Source of the DNA: Lachnospiraceae bacterium
GTDB lineage: Bacteria; Bacillota; Clostridia; Lachnospirales; Lachnospiraceae
Assembly (NCBI GenBank): GCA_021770755.1
Contig: JAETQI010000008.1
Location: forward strand, 46,566 to 110,565
DNA length: 64,000 nt
Reading direction: 5' to 3'
Under the pieces are notes generated by a model. The model did not search any database. It saw only the letters and a list, made by a program, of their open reading frames with translations, and was not told the origin of the DNA. Position numbers and translations under genes: made by a program. Numbering within the stretch: position 1 is the first letter of the stretch; each line of letters starts with the position of its first letter. Positions 14,440-23,617 of the stretch are shown here, piece after piece.

Positions 14440-16056
14440 ATGAGAAGAATAAGGAGATTCGTTGGATCTGCCGTGCTGGCGCTGCTGCTCTCCGTTGCGC
14501 TGGCAGGGATATTCAGTCTAAATGACGCTGTGGCGGCCTCGGATGATGACGTGATCCTGGAAGGGGTGTACATGGGGGACATCAGTCTCGCGGGAATGAC
14601 GGCGGATGAGGCAAAGGCAACGGTCAGCGCGTTTGTCGAGGAACTCAAGACCAGGCATATCACTTTCGGTGCCGTGGATGACCATTACGTCGGTGTGATG
14701 GCGGGGGATCTCGGACTGCAGTGGGTGAACGTGGCGGATATCGACGCGGCGGCGGCGCTTGGCAAAAAGGGAAACATCGTGAGGAGATACAAGGCGATCC
14801 AGGATCTAAAGCACGGCAACAAGGTGTATGAACTGAAGCTGTCGCTTGACAGGGATCTGATCCGGGCAGTGCTCGAGGAGCAGTGCGCAGAGTACGATAT
14901 CCCGCCGATCAACAATACGATCACCAGGATCAACGGGGAGTTTGTCATAGAGCAGGGACAGACCGGCCAGCGGGTAAACATCGAGGAGTCGCTGAACAAG
15001 ACGTATGACTACATAACAGTCGGCTGGGATTATCAGGATGCTTCCATCGACCTTGCGATCGATGTGTCAGAGCCAAAAGGAACGGTCGAGGATCTGCAGA
15101 AGATGACAGATGTGCTTGGCACGTTCACGACAAGCTACTCCACCAGCAGCTCTGCGCGGTGCAAGAATGTCGAGAACGGCTGCCGGCTGATCAACGGAAC
15201 GCTTCTGTATCCGGGGGACGAATTTTCGACATATGACGCGATCAAGCCTTTCACCGAGGCAAACGGATACTACCCGGCGGGATCGTATCAGAATGGAAAG
15301 GTGGTCGACAGTCTCGGCGGCGGTATCTGCCAGGTGTCGACAACGCTGTACAACGCGGTGCTGCTGTCAGAGCTTGAGGTGACGGAGAGGAACAACCATT
15401 CGATGATCATCGCCTATGTGAAGCCGTCGATGGACGCAGCGATCGCGGAGTCTGCGGGCAAGGATTTCAGGTTTGTCAACAGTTGGGATAATCCGATCTA
15501 CATCGAAGGGATCACGGAAAATAAGCAGATCACGTTCACGATCTACGGCATGGAGCAGCGGGATCCGGGGCATGTTGTGCGCTACGAGAGCGAGACGCTC
15601 TCGACGACGCGTCCGGATCATGAGATCATCACGCCCACGACCAGCCAGGGCGTGGGATATATCAGCGTGGAGTCGGCGCACATCGGATACACGGCGCAGC
15701 TCTGGAAGATCGTCGAGGAGAACGGTGTCGAGGTGAGCCGCGAGGTGATCAACAAGAGCTCTTACAAGGTATCGCCGAGATCTGCGACAGTGGGTGTCAA
15801 CACGGACAATCCCAATTATGCTGCCCGCATCAACGCGGCAGTGGCGTCAGGGAGCATAGACACCTGCAAGGCGGAGGCGGCGGCGATCAAGGCAGAGATG
15901 GCGGCAGCGGCAGAGCAGCAGGCGGCGATGACAGATGAGCAGCGGGCGGCAGCGGAGCAGCAGGCGGCGCTGGAAGCGTACTATCAGGCGCTTCAGCAAC
16001 AGCAGCAACAGTTGCTGGAACAGCAGGCGCAGGCAGAGCAGCAGGCACAGCCCTAA
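14440..16056 (+). CDS. VanW family secreted protein with peptidoglycan-binding-like domain
   Basis: The signal peptide covers residues ~1-33 (MRRIRRF, hydrophobic core, then NDAVAAS). Residues ~40-210 resemble the PG_binding_4 domain that precedes VanW domains. The VanW core is at ~230-350, with STYDAIKPFTEANGYYPAG and the signature GGGICQVSTTLYNAV. The C-terminal ~80 residues are rich in Gln and Ala, with QQQQQ runs. The protein is exported and probably works at the cell wall; the biochemical role of VanW is not established. Confidence 0.85.
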   Translation: MRRIRRFVGSAVLALLLSVALAGIFSLNDAVAASDDDVILEGVYMGDISLAGMTADEAKATVSAFVEELKTRHITFGAVDDHYVGVMAGDLGLQWVNVADIDAAAALGKKGNIVRRYKAIQDLKHGNKVYELKLSLDRDLIRAVLEEQCAEYDIPPINNTITRINGEFVIEQGQTGQRVNIEESLNKTYDYITVGWDYQDASIDLAIDVSEPKGTVEDLQKMTDVLGTFTTSYSTSSSARCKNVENGCRLINGTLLYPGDEFSTYDAIKPFTEANGYYPAGSYQNGKVVDSLGGGICQVSTTLYNAVLLSELEVTERNNHSMIIAYVKPSMDAAIAESAGKDFRFVNSWDNPIYIEGITENKQITFTIYGMEQRDPGHVVRYESETLSTTRPDHEIITPTTSQGVGYISVESAHIGYTAQLWKIVEENGVEVSREVINKSSYKVSPRSATVGVNTDNPNYAARINAAVASGSIDTCKAEAAAIKAEMAAAAEQQAAMTDEQRAAAEQQAALEAYYQALQQQQQQLLEQQAQAEQQAQP

Positions 16057-16087
16057 GGATACACATACTTACAAAAGGGGATTTGTT

Positions 16088-17203
16088 ATGAATTGCGGAA
16101 AATTGACTGAGAGCATCTATGAGCGCTCCGTTAGCAAAGTCATGAAGACAAATTCAACTGAAAACAGGAAATACTATGATGGCGCAGGACTGGGGGCAGA
16201 CTGCGCCGTTTTGGCGGACAGTGCAGATGCGGCATGTGCAGGGATCGTGTCCGGTCAGGCATTTGCATACGGCAGGGACAAAAAGGTGGCAGTGCGCGCG
16301 TATCTGGCGGCGGTGAATCAGATGATCGCGCGCAGCGCCAACGAAGGGGCGCTGGGACTGCGCTGTACATACGCGAATGTCACCGTGACGGTTCCGGCGA
16401 AAATGCGGGAGATCAAGGTGCGCGGCATGATTGGGGAGGCAGCCCTGCAGGCGGAGGAGACAGGGATCCCGATCCTTAGCTGCAACGTGCAGGTGCTGCC
16501 GTCTGACGCGGAGCCGTCCGCTGTCTGCGTCGTCAACGCGGGGCTGGAAAACAAGGGCGACAGCAACCTTGTGGTCCTAAAGAAGCGGGCGCTCGTGGAC
16601 GAGGATATCGTGATGACAAAGTGGATCGGTCTCGAGGGGACAGCCGTGATCGCACAGGGAAGCGCCGGAAAGCTGGGCGGGCGCTATCCGGCGGATCTGG
16701 TCGCCGAGGCCGCGGACTTTTACCGGTATCTGTCGGTCGTGCCGGAGGCCGCTACCGCCGTTAAGTCCGGCGCAGATTATCTGCATGCAGCGCGCGAGGG
16801 CGGCGTGTTCGGAAGCCTTTGGGAGCTGGCGGCAGCAAATGGCGTTGGACTGGTCGTAGACTTAAAGCGTATACCTGTGAGACAGGAGACGATCGAGGTA
16901 TGCGAATTTTTTGATCTGAACCCATATGAATTGTCGGCAGGCGGAAGTCTGCTGATCGTGACGCCAAATGGCGGGGAGCTGGTCGGCAGGCTCGCAGGGG
17001 CAGGCGTGGAGGCTGCGGTGATCGGGCGGACAACACAGGGAAATGACCGCATCATACGTCATGGAGAGGAGTCGCGCTACCTGGAGCCGGCAAATGGGGA
17101 TCAATTATATCGTTATTTTCAAAATAATAAATTACAGGAAAATGGAGGGGCAATTGATGAGAGAACAGATTTTATCGATCATAGAGAAGAACAGCAGGAT
17201 TGA
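16088..17203 (+). CDS. HypE/PurM (AIR synthase)-like protein
   Basis: The protein is recognisable as an AIR-synthase-related protein of the HypE type: an N-terminal half with ATP-binding-like strands and a C-terminal half with GSLLIVTPNGGELVGRLAGAGVEAAVIGRTTQGNDRII (about residues 298-335). It lacks the Cys-rich C-terminal end of true HypE hydrogenase maturation proteins, and no hydrogenase or other hyp genes are nearby. ATG 16088 is preceded by AAAAGGGG. It overlaps the next gene (Lrp type) by 47 bp, so the two are coupled. A role in amino-acid or cofactor metabolism with its neighbours is only inference. Confidence 0.6.
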   Translation: MNCGKLTESIYERSVSKVMKTNSTENRKYYDGAGLGADCAVLADSADAACAGIVSGQAFAYGRDKKVAVRAYLAAVNQMIARSANEGALGLRCTYANVTVTVPAKMREIKVRGMIGEAALQAEETGIPILSCNVQVLPSDAEPSAVCVVNAGLENKGDSNLVVLKKRALVDEDIVMTKWIGLEGTAVIAQGSAGKLGGRYPADLVAEAADFYRYLSVVPEAATAVKSGADYLHAAREGGVFGSLWELAAANGVGLVVDLKRIPVRQETIEVCEFFDLNPYELSAGGSLLIVTPNGGELVGRLAGAGVEAAVIGRTTQGNDRIIRHGEESRYLEPANGDQLYRYFQNNKLQENGGAIDERTDFIDHREEQQD

Positions 17204-17639
17204 CCTGCACGAGCTTGCAGTGATCCTTGGCATGGAGGAGACAGATGTCATAAACGAGATGGAGCAGATGGAGAAAGAGGGGATCATCTGCGGATACCAT
17301 ACGCTGATCGACTGGGAGAAGACTTCGGTGGAGAAGGTCAGCGCACTGATCGAGGTGCGTGTGACACCGCAGCGCGGCAAGGGATTTGACAGCATCGCAG
17401 AGCGCATTTATAAGTATCCGGAGGTACATGCAGTGTATCTGATCTCCGGCGGATATGATCTGCTGGTGAGCCTCGAGGGAAAGACACTCAAGGAGGTTTC
17501 CAATTTTGTGTCGGATAAGCTCTCGACACTCGAGACAGTCATCAGCACGGCGACACATTTCATCTTAAAAAAGTACAAGGATCACGGTACTGTCCTGGAC
17601 AGGAAAACGTCTGACGAAAGGATACAGGTGACGCCATGA
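17157..17639 (+). CDS. Lrp/AsnC family transcriptional regulator
   Basis: The N-terminal helix-turn-helix (IEKNSRIDLHELAVILGMEE..VINEMEQMEKEGIICGY, residues ~8-48) is followed by a RAM ligand-binding domain (ALIEVRVTP...VHAVYLISGGYDLLVSLEGKTL). At 160 residues it is a usual-length feast/famine regulator. ATG 17157 has GGAGGGG 6 nt upstream; ATG 17142 is an alternative. The stop overlaps the aminotransferase start (ATGA), so it probably regulates that gene in response to amino acids. Confidence 0.88.
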   Translation: MREQILSIIEKNSRIDLHELAVILGMEETDVINEMEQMEKEGIICGYHTLIDWEKTSVEKVSALIEVRVTPQRGKGFDSIAERIYKYPEVHAVYLISGGYDLLVSLEGKTLKEVSNFVSDKLSTLETVISTATHFILKKYKDHGTVLDRKTSDERIQVTP

Positions 17640-18802
17640 GAAATCCATTATCGAAAACGATCACGACGATCAAGCCGTCGGGGATCCGCAAATATTTTGA
17701 TATCGTGAGCGAGATGAACGACCCCGATGTCATCTCGCTTGGCGTGGGCGAGCCGGATTTCGAGACGCCGTGGCATATCAGGGATGAGGGCATCTACTCG
17801 CTTGAAAAGGGGCGCACTTTTTACACGGCAAACGCGGGTCTGCTGGAGCTGCGCGAGGAGATCAACCGATACATGAACAGGCGGTTTGACCTAAACTATG
17901 ACCCCAGGGACGGCATTCTCGTGACAGTGGGCGGATCGGAGGCGATCGACATCGCACTGCGCGCCATGGTCGATCCCGGCGATGAGGTGATCATACCGCA
18001 GCCAAGCTACGTCTCCTATGAGCCTTGTGCGATCCTTGCCGGCGCAAAGCCCGTGATCATTGAATTAAAAAACGAGAATCAGTTCCGGCTGACAGCGGCG
18101 GAGCTGGAGGCGGCAGTTACGGACAGGACAAAAGTGCTGATCCTGCCGTTTCCAAACAATCCCACAGGTGCGGTCATGGAGCGCGGGGATCTGGAGGAGA
18201 TCGCGAAGGTGATCGAGCAGCATGATCTCTTTGTGCTGTCCGACGAGATCTATTCGGAATTGTGCTACACGGATAAACATGTCTCCATCGCCAATATTCC
18301 CGGCATGTGGGAGCGCACCATCCTGATCAATGGTTTTTCGAAATCATACGCCATGACAGGATGGCGGCTTGGTTACGCGTGCGGACCCAGACAAATTATC
18401 GAGCAGATGTACAAGATCCACCAGTTCTGTATCATGTGCGCGCCGACCACGTCGCAGTACGCGGCGATCGATGCGTTGCGCAACGGCGATGCGGACGTGC
18501 AGATGATGCGGGAGTCCTACAATCAGAGACGCCGCTATCTGGTCAATGCATTCAAAGAGATGGGGCTGGAGTGTTTTGAACCGTTTGGCGCGTTCTATAT
18601 GTTCCCGTGTGTGAAGCAGTTTGGCATGACGAGCGACGAGTTTGCCACGAAGCTTCTGCATGAGGAGAAGCTTGCAGTGGTTCCCGGAAATGCCTTTGGC
18701 GACAGCGGGGAGGGATTTCTGCGTATCTCTTACGCGTATTCCCTCGAGAATCTCAAGAAGGCGATCGCAAGGCTGGAGCGCTTTGTCGGGCGGTTGAGAT
18801 AA
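17636..18802 (+). CDS. PLP-dependent class I/II aminotransferase
   Basis: A fold type I aminotransferase. Marks seen are LGVGEPDFETP near residue 35, PNNPTG (173-178), SDEIY (202-206) and the PLP lysine in INGFSKSYAMTGWRLGY (Lys236). The C-terminal Arg in GFLRISYA binds the substrate carboxylate. It is closest in appearance to aspartate/alanine/aromatic aminotransferases (MalY/PatA or AlaT type); specificity is not determinable. It is translationally coupled to the Lrp-type regulator, and trmL follows after 4 bp. Confidence 0.88.
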   Translation: MRNPLSKTITTIKPSGIRKYFDIVSEMNDPDVISLGVGEPDFETPWHIRDEGIYSLEKGRTFYTANAGLLELREEINRYMNRRFDLNYDPRDGILVTVGGSEAIDIALRAMVDPGDEVIIPQPSYVSYEPCAILAGAKPVIIELKNENQFRLTAAELEAAVTDRTKVLILPFPNNPTGAVMERGDLEEIAKVIEQHDLFVLSDEIYSELCYTDKHVSIANIPGMWERTILINGFSKSYAMTGWRLGYACGPRQIIEQMYKIHQFCIMCAPTTSQYAAIDALRNGDADVQMMRESYNQRRRYLVNAFKEMGLECFEPFGAFYMFPCVKQFGMTSDEFATKLLHEEKLAVVPGNAFGDSGEGFLRISYAYSLENLKKAIARLERFVGRLR

Positions 18803-18806
18803 CATC

Positions 18807-19313
18807 ATGAATATCGTATTGCATCAGCCGGAGATTCCGGCAAATACTGGAAATATAGGCAGGACCTGCGTGGCGACGGGGACGGTGCTCCACCTGATCG
18901 AGCCGCTTGGATTCCGGCTGACGGGCAAGGAGCTGCGCAGGGCAGGCATGGATTACTGGGAACATCTTGACGTGCGCCGCTACATGAATTTTGAGGAGTT
19001 TGCGGCGAAGAATCTCGCGCAGAACAAAGAAGCGCGGATCTGGATGGCGACCACCAAGGCGAAAAAGGTCTACACGCAGGTATCGTTTGGCAGGGACGAT
19101 TTTATCATGTTTGGCAGGGAGAGTGCGGGGATTCCGGAGGAGATCCTGATGGATCATGAGGACACCTGCATCCGCATCCCGATGCTTTGCCAGATCCGAA
19201 GTCTGAATCTGGCAAACAGCGCCGCCATCGTGCTCTATGAGGCGCTCAGACAGCAGGGCTTTGCAGGTATGCAGATGGAAGGGGCGCTGCATCATGGGGA
19301 GTGGCGGCAGTAG
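18807..19313 (+). CDS. trmL: tRNA (cytidine/uridine-34-2'-O)-methyltransferase
   Basis: A SPOUT methyltransferase of the TrmL type: the N-terminus IVLHQPEIPANTGNIGRTC is diagnostic, motif 2 is FGRESAGIPEEIL, and the knot region is IPMLCQIRSLNLANSAAIVLYEALRQ. The length of 168 residues is normal. It methylates the wobble ribose in tRNA-Leu isoacceptors. It sits at the end of the HypE-like / Lrp / aminotransferase cluster. Confidence 0.93.
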   Translation: MNIVLHQPEIPANTGNIGRTCVATGTVLHLIEPLGFRLTGKELRRAGMDYWEHLDVRRYMNFEEFAAKNLAQNKEARIWMATTKAKKVYTQVSFGRDDFIMFGRESAGIPEEILMDHEDTCIRIPMLCQIRSLNLANSAAIVLYEALRQQGFAGMQMEGALHHGEWRQ

Positions 19314-19315
19314 GA

Positions 19316-19882
19316 TCATAAGTCAGGATATACATTTTCAAAGATCTCGGCGAGCGTCATGCGAATGTTTGGAAACGCTCTCAGGCTGATGATCGTCTCC
19401 GCATTGTAAAATTCATCGTTTTTGTCGTCCTCGAGGATGTAGCTGTTCACAAGCTCGTATCTTCCCTGTTCGAGATAGTAGATCTGCACGCCGCACTCTT
19501 TGGGCGACACGATCCAGTACTCGGAGACGCCTGCTGTTTCGTAGATATTCTTCTTGATGGTGAGATCCCGCATGGAGGTGGAGGGACTCAGGGTTTCCAC
19601 GATGAACTTTGGAACGCCGGTATAGGCTCCACCCTTGATCTTTTTGCGGTCGCATACGATCATGATGTCCGGGATGATATAGTCGTCGCTCACGTCGGGC
19701 TGATATTGAAAGTCAAGGTTTTCCATAAATACGAGGCAGAGGCTGTCCTTTAAGCTCATTTTGATGATCGTGTTAATGTTGTTGTTGACAACTCCGTGCA
19801 GATAGTTGGGGGACGGCGACATGTTGTAGATGACACCGCCGATCTTTTCTGTTTTCTGGTATTCGCCTGCCAGTAATGCCAT
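19316..19882 (-). CDS. Uma2 family (DUF820) endonuclease-fold protein
   Basis: The restriction-endonuclease-like core is visible: YIIPDIMIVCD (PD motif), FIVETLSPSTS (ExK-like position) and KKNIYETAGVSEYWIVSP. The 188 residues match the usual Uma2/DUF820 length. ATG 19882 follows GGAAGTG; an upstream extension has no ribosome site. It stands alone between convergent trmL (stop 2 bp away) and the flagellar cluster. Function in bacteria is unknown. Confidence 0.8.
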   Translation of the reverse strand: MALLAGEYQKTEKIGGVIYNMSPSPNYLHGVVNNNINTIIKMSLKDSLCLVFMENLDFQYQPDVSDDYIIPDIMIVCDRKKIKGGAYTGVPKFIVETLSPSTSMRDLTIKKNIYETAGVSEYWIVSPKECGVQIYYLEQGRYELVNSYILEDDKNDEFYNAETIISLRAFPNIRMTLAEIFENVYPDL

Positions 19883-19968
19883 GTGATCACTTCCTTTTCT
19901 TATTATTATATTTCTTATTATACCATATCCGCCGCAGGGGAACAATCACATTTCTTCGGATTCACTCT

Positions 19969-19995
19969 TAAGTTTTTCCGCAAACATTTCGATAT
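19969..19995 (+). promoter_or_regulatory. Sigma-28-like promoter of the flagellar cluster
   Basis: TAAG (19969-19972), 15-nt spacer, TTCGATAT (19988-19995) resemble the sigma-28/SigD consensus TAAA-N15-GCCGATAT. It is 117 bp before the FliK-like gene, in agreement with late flagellar gene expression. Confidence 0.45.
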
Positions 19996-20111
19996 ATACT
20001 ACAAGAGAAATACTGTTACTGGAATTTGCCCGCGGACGGGCGAAAGGGCAGTAATGGGCGGCTCGCTGCGGCAGGCTGCATGAATATGACAAGACAGGGA
20101 AAGAGCAGGGA

Positions 20112-23100
20112 ATGTGTATGAATATTACGGTAGATACGCAGTATTCCGCCTCTGTACCAGTCAGCACCGAACAGGCTACAACTACATACAGACCAGCCGC
20201 CCAGGGTACGGGAAATGTATCCAGGAGCGGTTTCACACTGGACATCGCTGATAAAGTTATGGATAACGAAGCATACGGAGGTCATGGAATGACCGCTGAA
20301 GAGATTATGCAGCAGGCAGCTAATTCAAATGCTCAATCCAAGCAAGACTTTATGATAGTGATGTCTAGTTGCGTTTCGGGGGAAGATCTCCAGAAGATGC
20401 AGGAGGAGGGCTTCACGCCGGGAAGCACCGATGTGGAGACGTATGTGACGATTGTAGACAGGATCAAGGTGACGCTGGCAAAGGCAGGAGTCGAGGTTGC
20501 AGGATACAATGATGATCTTGATCTGGATACCATAGAACAGATCGTGGGAAGCAGGACAGACGCGGGTGCACTCGTCAACAGGCTTGTCGGGAAACTCTCG
20601 GATGCGCTGCAGGAAAGTGACATGCCTGTCACAGAAGAGAATATCGCGGAGCTTGTGAGCGCGGTGATGGAGGCATCAGGGATCGGGGAACTCTCGGAGG
20701 ATGCCATCAAGTATCTTGTCGTGAACGGGAAAGCGCCAACGATCGAGAATATCTACAAGGCGCAGTATTCCAGCGCATCGGATATCCGCCAGTCCCAGGG
20801 CTACTACAGTGAGGGACAGGGAAGCTATGGGAAATATTATGCGAAGAAAGCGGACAGCATCAATTGGGACAATCTCAGGACACGCATCGATTCCGTTGTG
20901 GCAGAGGCGGGGCTTGACACGGATGCACAAACCAGGGCACAGGCGGTAGAAAATGCCAGGTGGCTCATATCGTCCGGCATCGAATTAAATGCGGAGAACC
21001 TCACCAAAGTCACGGAACTGAGAAATCTGCCGCTTCCGATGCGTCTGGATGACATTGCCGATCTGTGCGTCACAGCCATGGAAAACGGCAAGGCGCCGAG
21101 CGGGGCGGACATGAGAGGTGAGCGCTCTGTGGCAGAGCAGGCGCGTGAGATCGCCGAACAGGTGGGGCAGATCTCCGATGAGGCAGTCCATGAGGTAGCC
21201 GGATCGGGAAAAGAGATGAATCTCAAAAATCTGGCAGAGGCGCAGAAACAGATCGACGGGCAGCAGGCACCGGCACAGCAGCCGGATCAAAAGCGTGCCG
21301 GCACGTCTGATATAACCGGAACAGAACCGACAGACACAGATAACAGTAATACAGATATCGATGCAGATACAGGCGATGCAGGCACGGCAGCCGTGGGTTC
21401 GGACGCCGGGGCATTGAAGGAAGTACAGGCGAGACGCCAGCTCGAGGAGATCCGTCTCATGATGACGGAGGAGGCGAACAGACACCTCTTAAAAGCGGGG
21501 ATCTCCATTGACACGACGGAGCTTTCCAAGCTCGTGGATGCGCTCAGGGCGGCAGAAGAGCGCATCAATGCAGTTCTCTTTCAGGGAGAGAGCGCGGCGG
21601 AAAATGCAGAGCGCGCATTATTATACGAAGAGACACTGACCAGGACGAAAGAGCTGTCAGGCATGCCCGCGGCAGTGATCGGCAGGATTTTGTCTAGATT
21701 TTCACAGAGTACGCTGCTCCATATCCATGAGGCAGGCAGGGAGCTCCAGGATCAGTTGGAGAACCAACTCAACCAGCAGAACAACAACCATGCGGGGCAG
21801 AATCCGGATCAGCAGCATAAGGCATCGGCGGCGTACGAGACGCTGATGACGGAGCCGCGCAAGGATCTCGGCGACCGGATCAGCAAGGCGTTCCGCAATA
21901 TCGATGATATCCTCAGCGATCTGGGACTGGAGACGAGCGAGGCAAACAAGCGGGCGGTCAGGATCCTTGGATACAACCGCATGGAGATCAGCGAGGAGAA
22001 TATCCAGGCGGTCAAGGAAGCGGACAGTCAGGTGACCGGCGTGATCAGCCGGATGACACCGGCAGCGACGCTCCAGATGATACGGGAACAGAAGAATCCG
22101 CTGGAGATGACCATGGAGGAGCTCGAGGCGTATCTGGACAACAGGGACGCCGATCCCGCACAGGATGCGGAGAAGTACTCGAAATTTTTACAGCGGCTTG
22201 ACCGGGCGCACGGTATCAGCGCACAGGAGCGGGAAGCGTATATCGGCATATACAGGATGTTCCGCCAGATCGAGAAATCGGATGGCGCGGTGATCGGAAG
22301 CCTTGTGGCGACAGGTGCGCAGATGAATTTTAAGAATATGCTGTCGGCGGTGCGCACGGCGGCTGACAAAAATATGGATGTGCGTGTGGATGACGGATTT
22401 GGCGGGCTGGAGCAGCTCATCACAAAGGGCAAGGCGATCGACACGCAGATCAACGCAGGATATCATCAGTCTTCGGATCACGAGTCTGGCAGACAGGATC
22501 CCGATACCAGTACAGCATCGCAGGAGCAGTACTATGCAAGGCTTTCGGGCGAGATCAATGAGGAGCTTGCAAACAGGACGGATTTTGCACAGATAGAGTC
22601 ATCTGATATCACTGCAGACACGACCATGGAAGCGTTTGCGGACACCGTGAAGGCGGCAAGGGTTTCAAAGGGCAGCGAGCAGGCGAAAGAGGAAAAAGCG
22701 GAGAGCCTCAAGAGCTTCCAGCAGGATATGCGCGAAGTGGAACAGATCGACGAGCAGATCATCGAGACATTGATCGACTATGGACAGAATATCAGTATGG
22801 ATAATATCCAGGCGGCGTCTTTGCTGATCTTTGAGCGCGGTTCCCTGTTTCGACAGATCGTAAGTGGTATGACCGATACGACGGATGCGGCAGATTCCGG
22901 CGACGAGGATACGGACAACACAGAGACTGCGGACGGTGATGCGGCAGACAGCGAAGTGTTGCGCCATACGGACAGTTTCATTGAAAATCTGACAGATGCA
23001 AAGCAGGCAGGCGTGTCTTATCAGGAGATCATCAGCGAGGCGAACAAGGCAGTCGGGCAGATGCTCTACACAGGCAGCGCCGAAAATGCAGCGATCGATG

Positions 23101-23570
23101 TGAAGGCTGCAAAAGCATTATATAAAGGGCTTTCCCTTGCGGGAAACCTGGCGAGGGAAGAAAACTACGAGATTCCGATGAACATCAAGGGTGAGATCAC
23201 ATCGGTGAACTTAAAGATCTACCACAACGCCTCACAGACCGGCAAGGTGGCGGTGACGTTCGACACAGAAAGTCTCGGAAAAGTGGCAGCGGAATTTGAT
23301 GTCACGAGAGAGCGGATATCGGGAATGATCGTGTATGAGAACCGCGCCGGACAGACGCAGTTGGCACAGCTTGAAGGATCCGTGAGACAGGAGCTTGGCA
23401 GATCGGGTGACAGGAAGACGAACATCAGTCTGGTGCATGCAAAGACTGTCGATCTGAACCGGTTCGGACAGGACAGGGATGCAAAGGGCGCGGCGGATGA
23501 CACGAAAGTCCCGACAAGCGAGCTCTACCAGGTGTCGAAAGCATTTCTGACAGCATTGAAGGCGGTGTAG
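20112..23570 (+). CDS. Large flagellar-associated repeat protein with FliK-like C-terminal domain (DUF6240-like)
   Basis: The 1152 residues have no signal peptide, are Gln/Asp/Glu/Thr rich, and are mostly helical. A degenerate ~18-residue unit (hydrophobic pair, G/N, then a conserved Asn-Ile/Leu) recurs at about residues 199, 284, 361, 618, 731 and 887, for example YLVVNGKAPTIENIYKAQ and TLIDYGQNISMDNIQAAS. An acidic low-complexity linker lies near 400-435. The end (about residues 1020-1110: SVNLKIYHNASQTGKVAVTF, DTESLGKVAAEFDV) resembles the FliK C-terminal hook-length domain. Together with the flagellin gene 47 bp downstream, this suggests a hook-length or export-control role. ATG 20118 is an alternative start. 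Confidence 0.65.
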   Translation: MCMNITVDTQYSASVPVSTEQATTTYRPAAQGTGNVSRSGFTLDIADKVMDNEAYGGHGMTAEEIMQQAANSNAQSKQDFMIVMSSCVSGEDLQKMQEEGFTPGSTDVETYVTIVDRIKVTLAKAGVEVAGYNDDLDLDTIEQIVGSRTDAGALVNRLVGKLSDALQESDMPVTEENIAELVSAVMEASGIGELSEDAIKYLVVNGKAPTIENIYKAQYSSASDIRQSQGYYSEGQGSYGKYYAKKADSINWDNLRTRIDSVVAEAGLDTDAQTRAQAVENARWLISSGIELNAENLTKVTELRNLPLPMRLDDIADLCVTAMENGKAPSGADMRGERSVAEQAREIAEQVGQISDEAVHEVAGSGKEMNLKNLAEAQKQIDGQQAPAQQPDQKRAGTSDITGTEPTDTDNSNTDIDADTGDAGTAAVGSDAGALKEVQARRQLEEIRLMMTEEANRHLLKAGISIDTTELSKLVDALRAAEERINAVLFQGESAAENAERALLYEETLTRTKELSGMPAAVIGRILSRFSQSTLLHIHEAGRELQDQLENQLNQQNNNHAGQNPDQQHKASAAYETLMTEPRKDLGDRISKAFRNIDDILSDLGLETSEANKRAVRILGYNRMEISEENIQAVKEADSQVTGVISRMTPAATLQMIREQKNPLEMTMEELEAYLDNRDADPAQDAEKYSKFLQRLDRAHGISAQEREAYIGIYRMFRQIEKSDGAVIGSLVATGAQMNFKNMLSAVRTAADKNMDVRVDDGFGGLEQLITKGKAIDTQINAGYHQSSDHESGRQDPDTSTASQEQYYARLSGEINEELANRTDFAQIESSDITADTTMEAFADTVKAARVSKGSEQAKEEKAESLKSFQQDMREVEQIDEQIIETLIDYGQNISMDNIQAASLLIFERGSLFRQIVSGMTDTTDAADSGDEDTDNTETADGDAADSEVLRHTDSFIENLTDAKQAGVSYQEIISEANKAVGQMLYTGSAENAAIDVKAAKALYKGLSLAGNLAREENYEIPMNIKGEITSVNLKIYHNASQTGKVAVTFDTESLGKVAAEFDVTRERISGMIVYENRAGQTQLAQLEGSVRQELGRSGDRKTNISLVHAKTVDLNRFGQDRDAKGAADDTKVPTSELYQVSKAFLTALKAV

Positions 23571-23617
23571 CGTCCGCGGCGGTTTTGACATAAAGGCTTT
23601 AGGAAAGAGGAAAATGC

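Noticed and set aside
15935..16087. Upstream extension of the HypE-like gene into the VanW gene
   Set aside because: The extension is an Arg/Ser-rich out-of-frame reading of the VanW Gln/Ala-rich tail. ATG 16088 has a ribosome site.
19316..19882. Uma2 gene considered as half of a toxin-antitoxin pair
   Set aside because: No small partner gene lies beside it on either strand.
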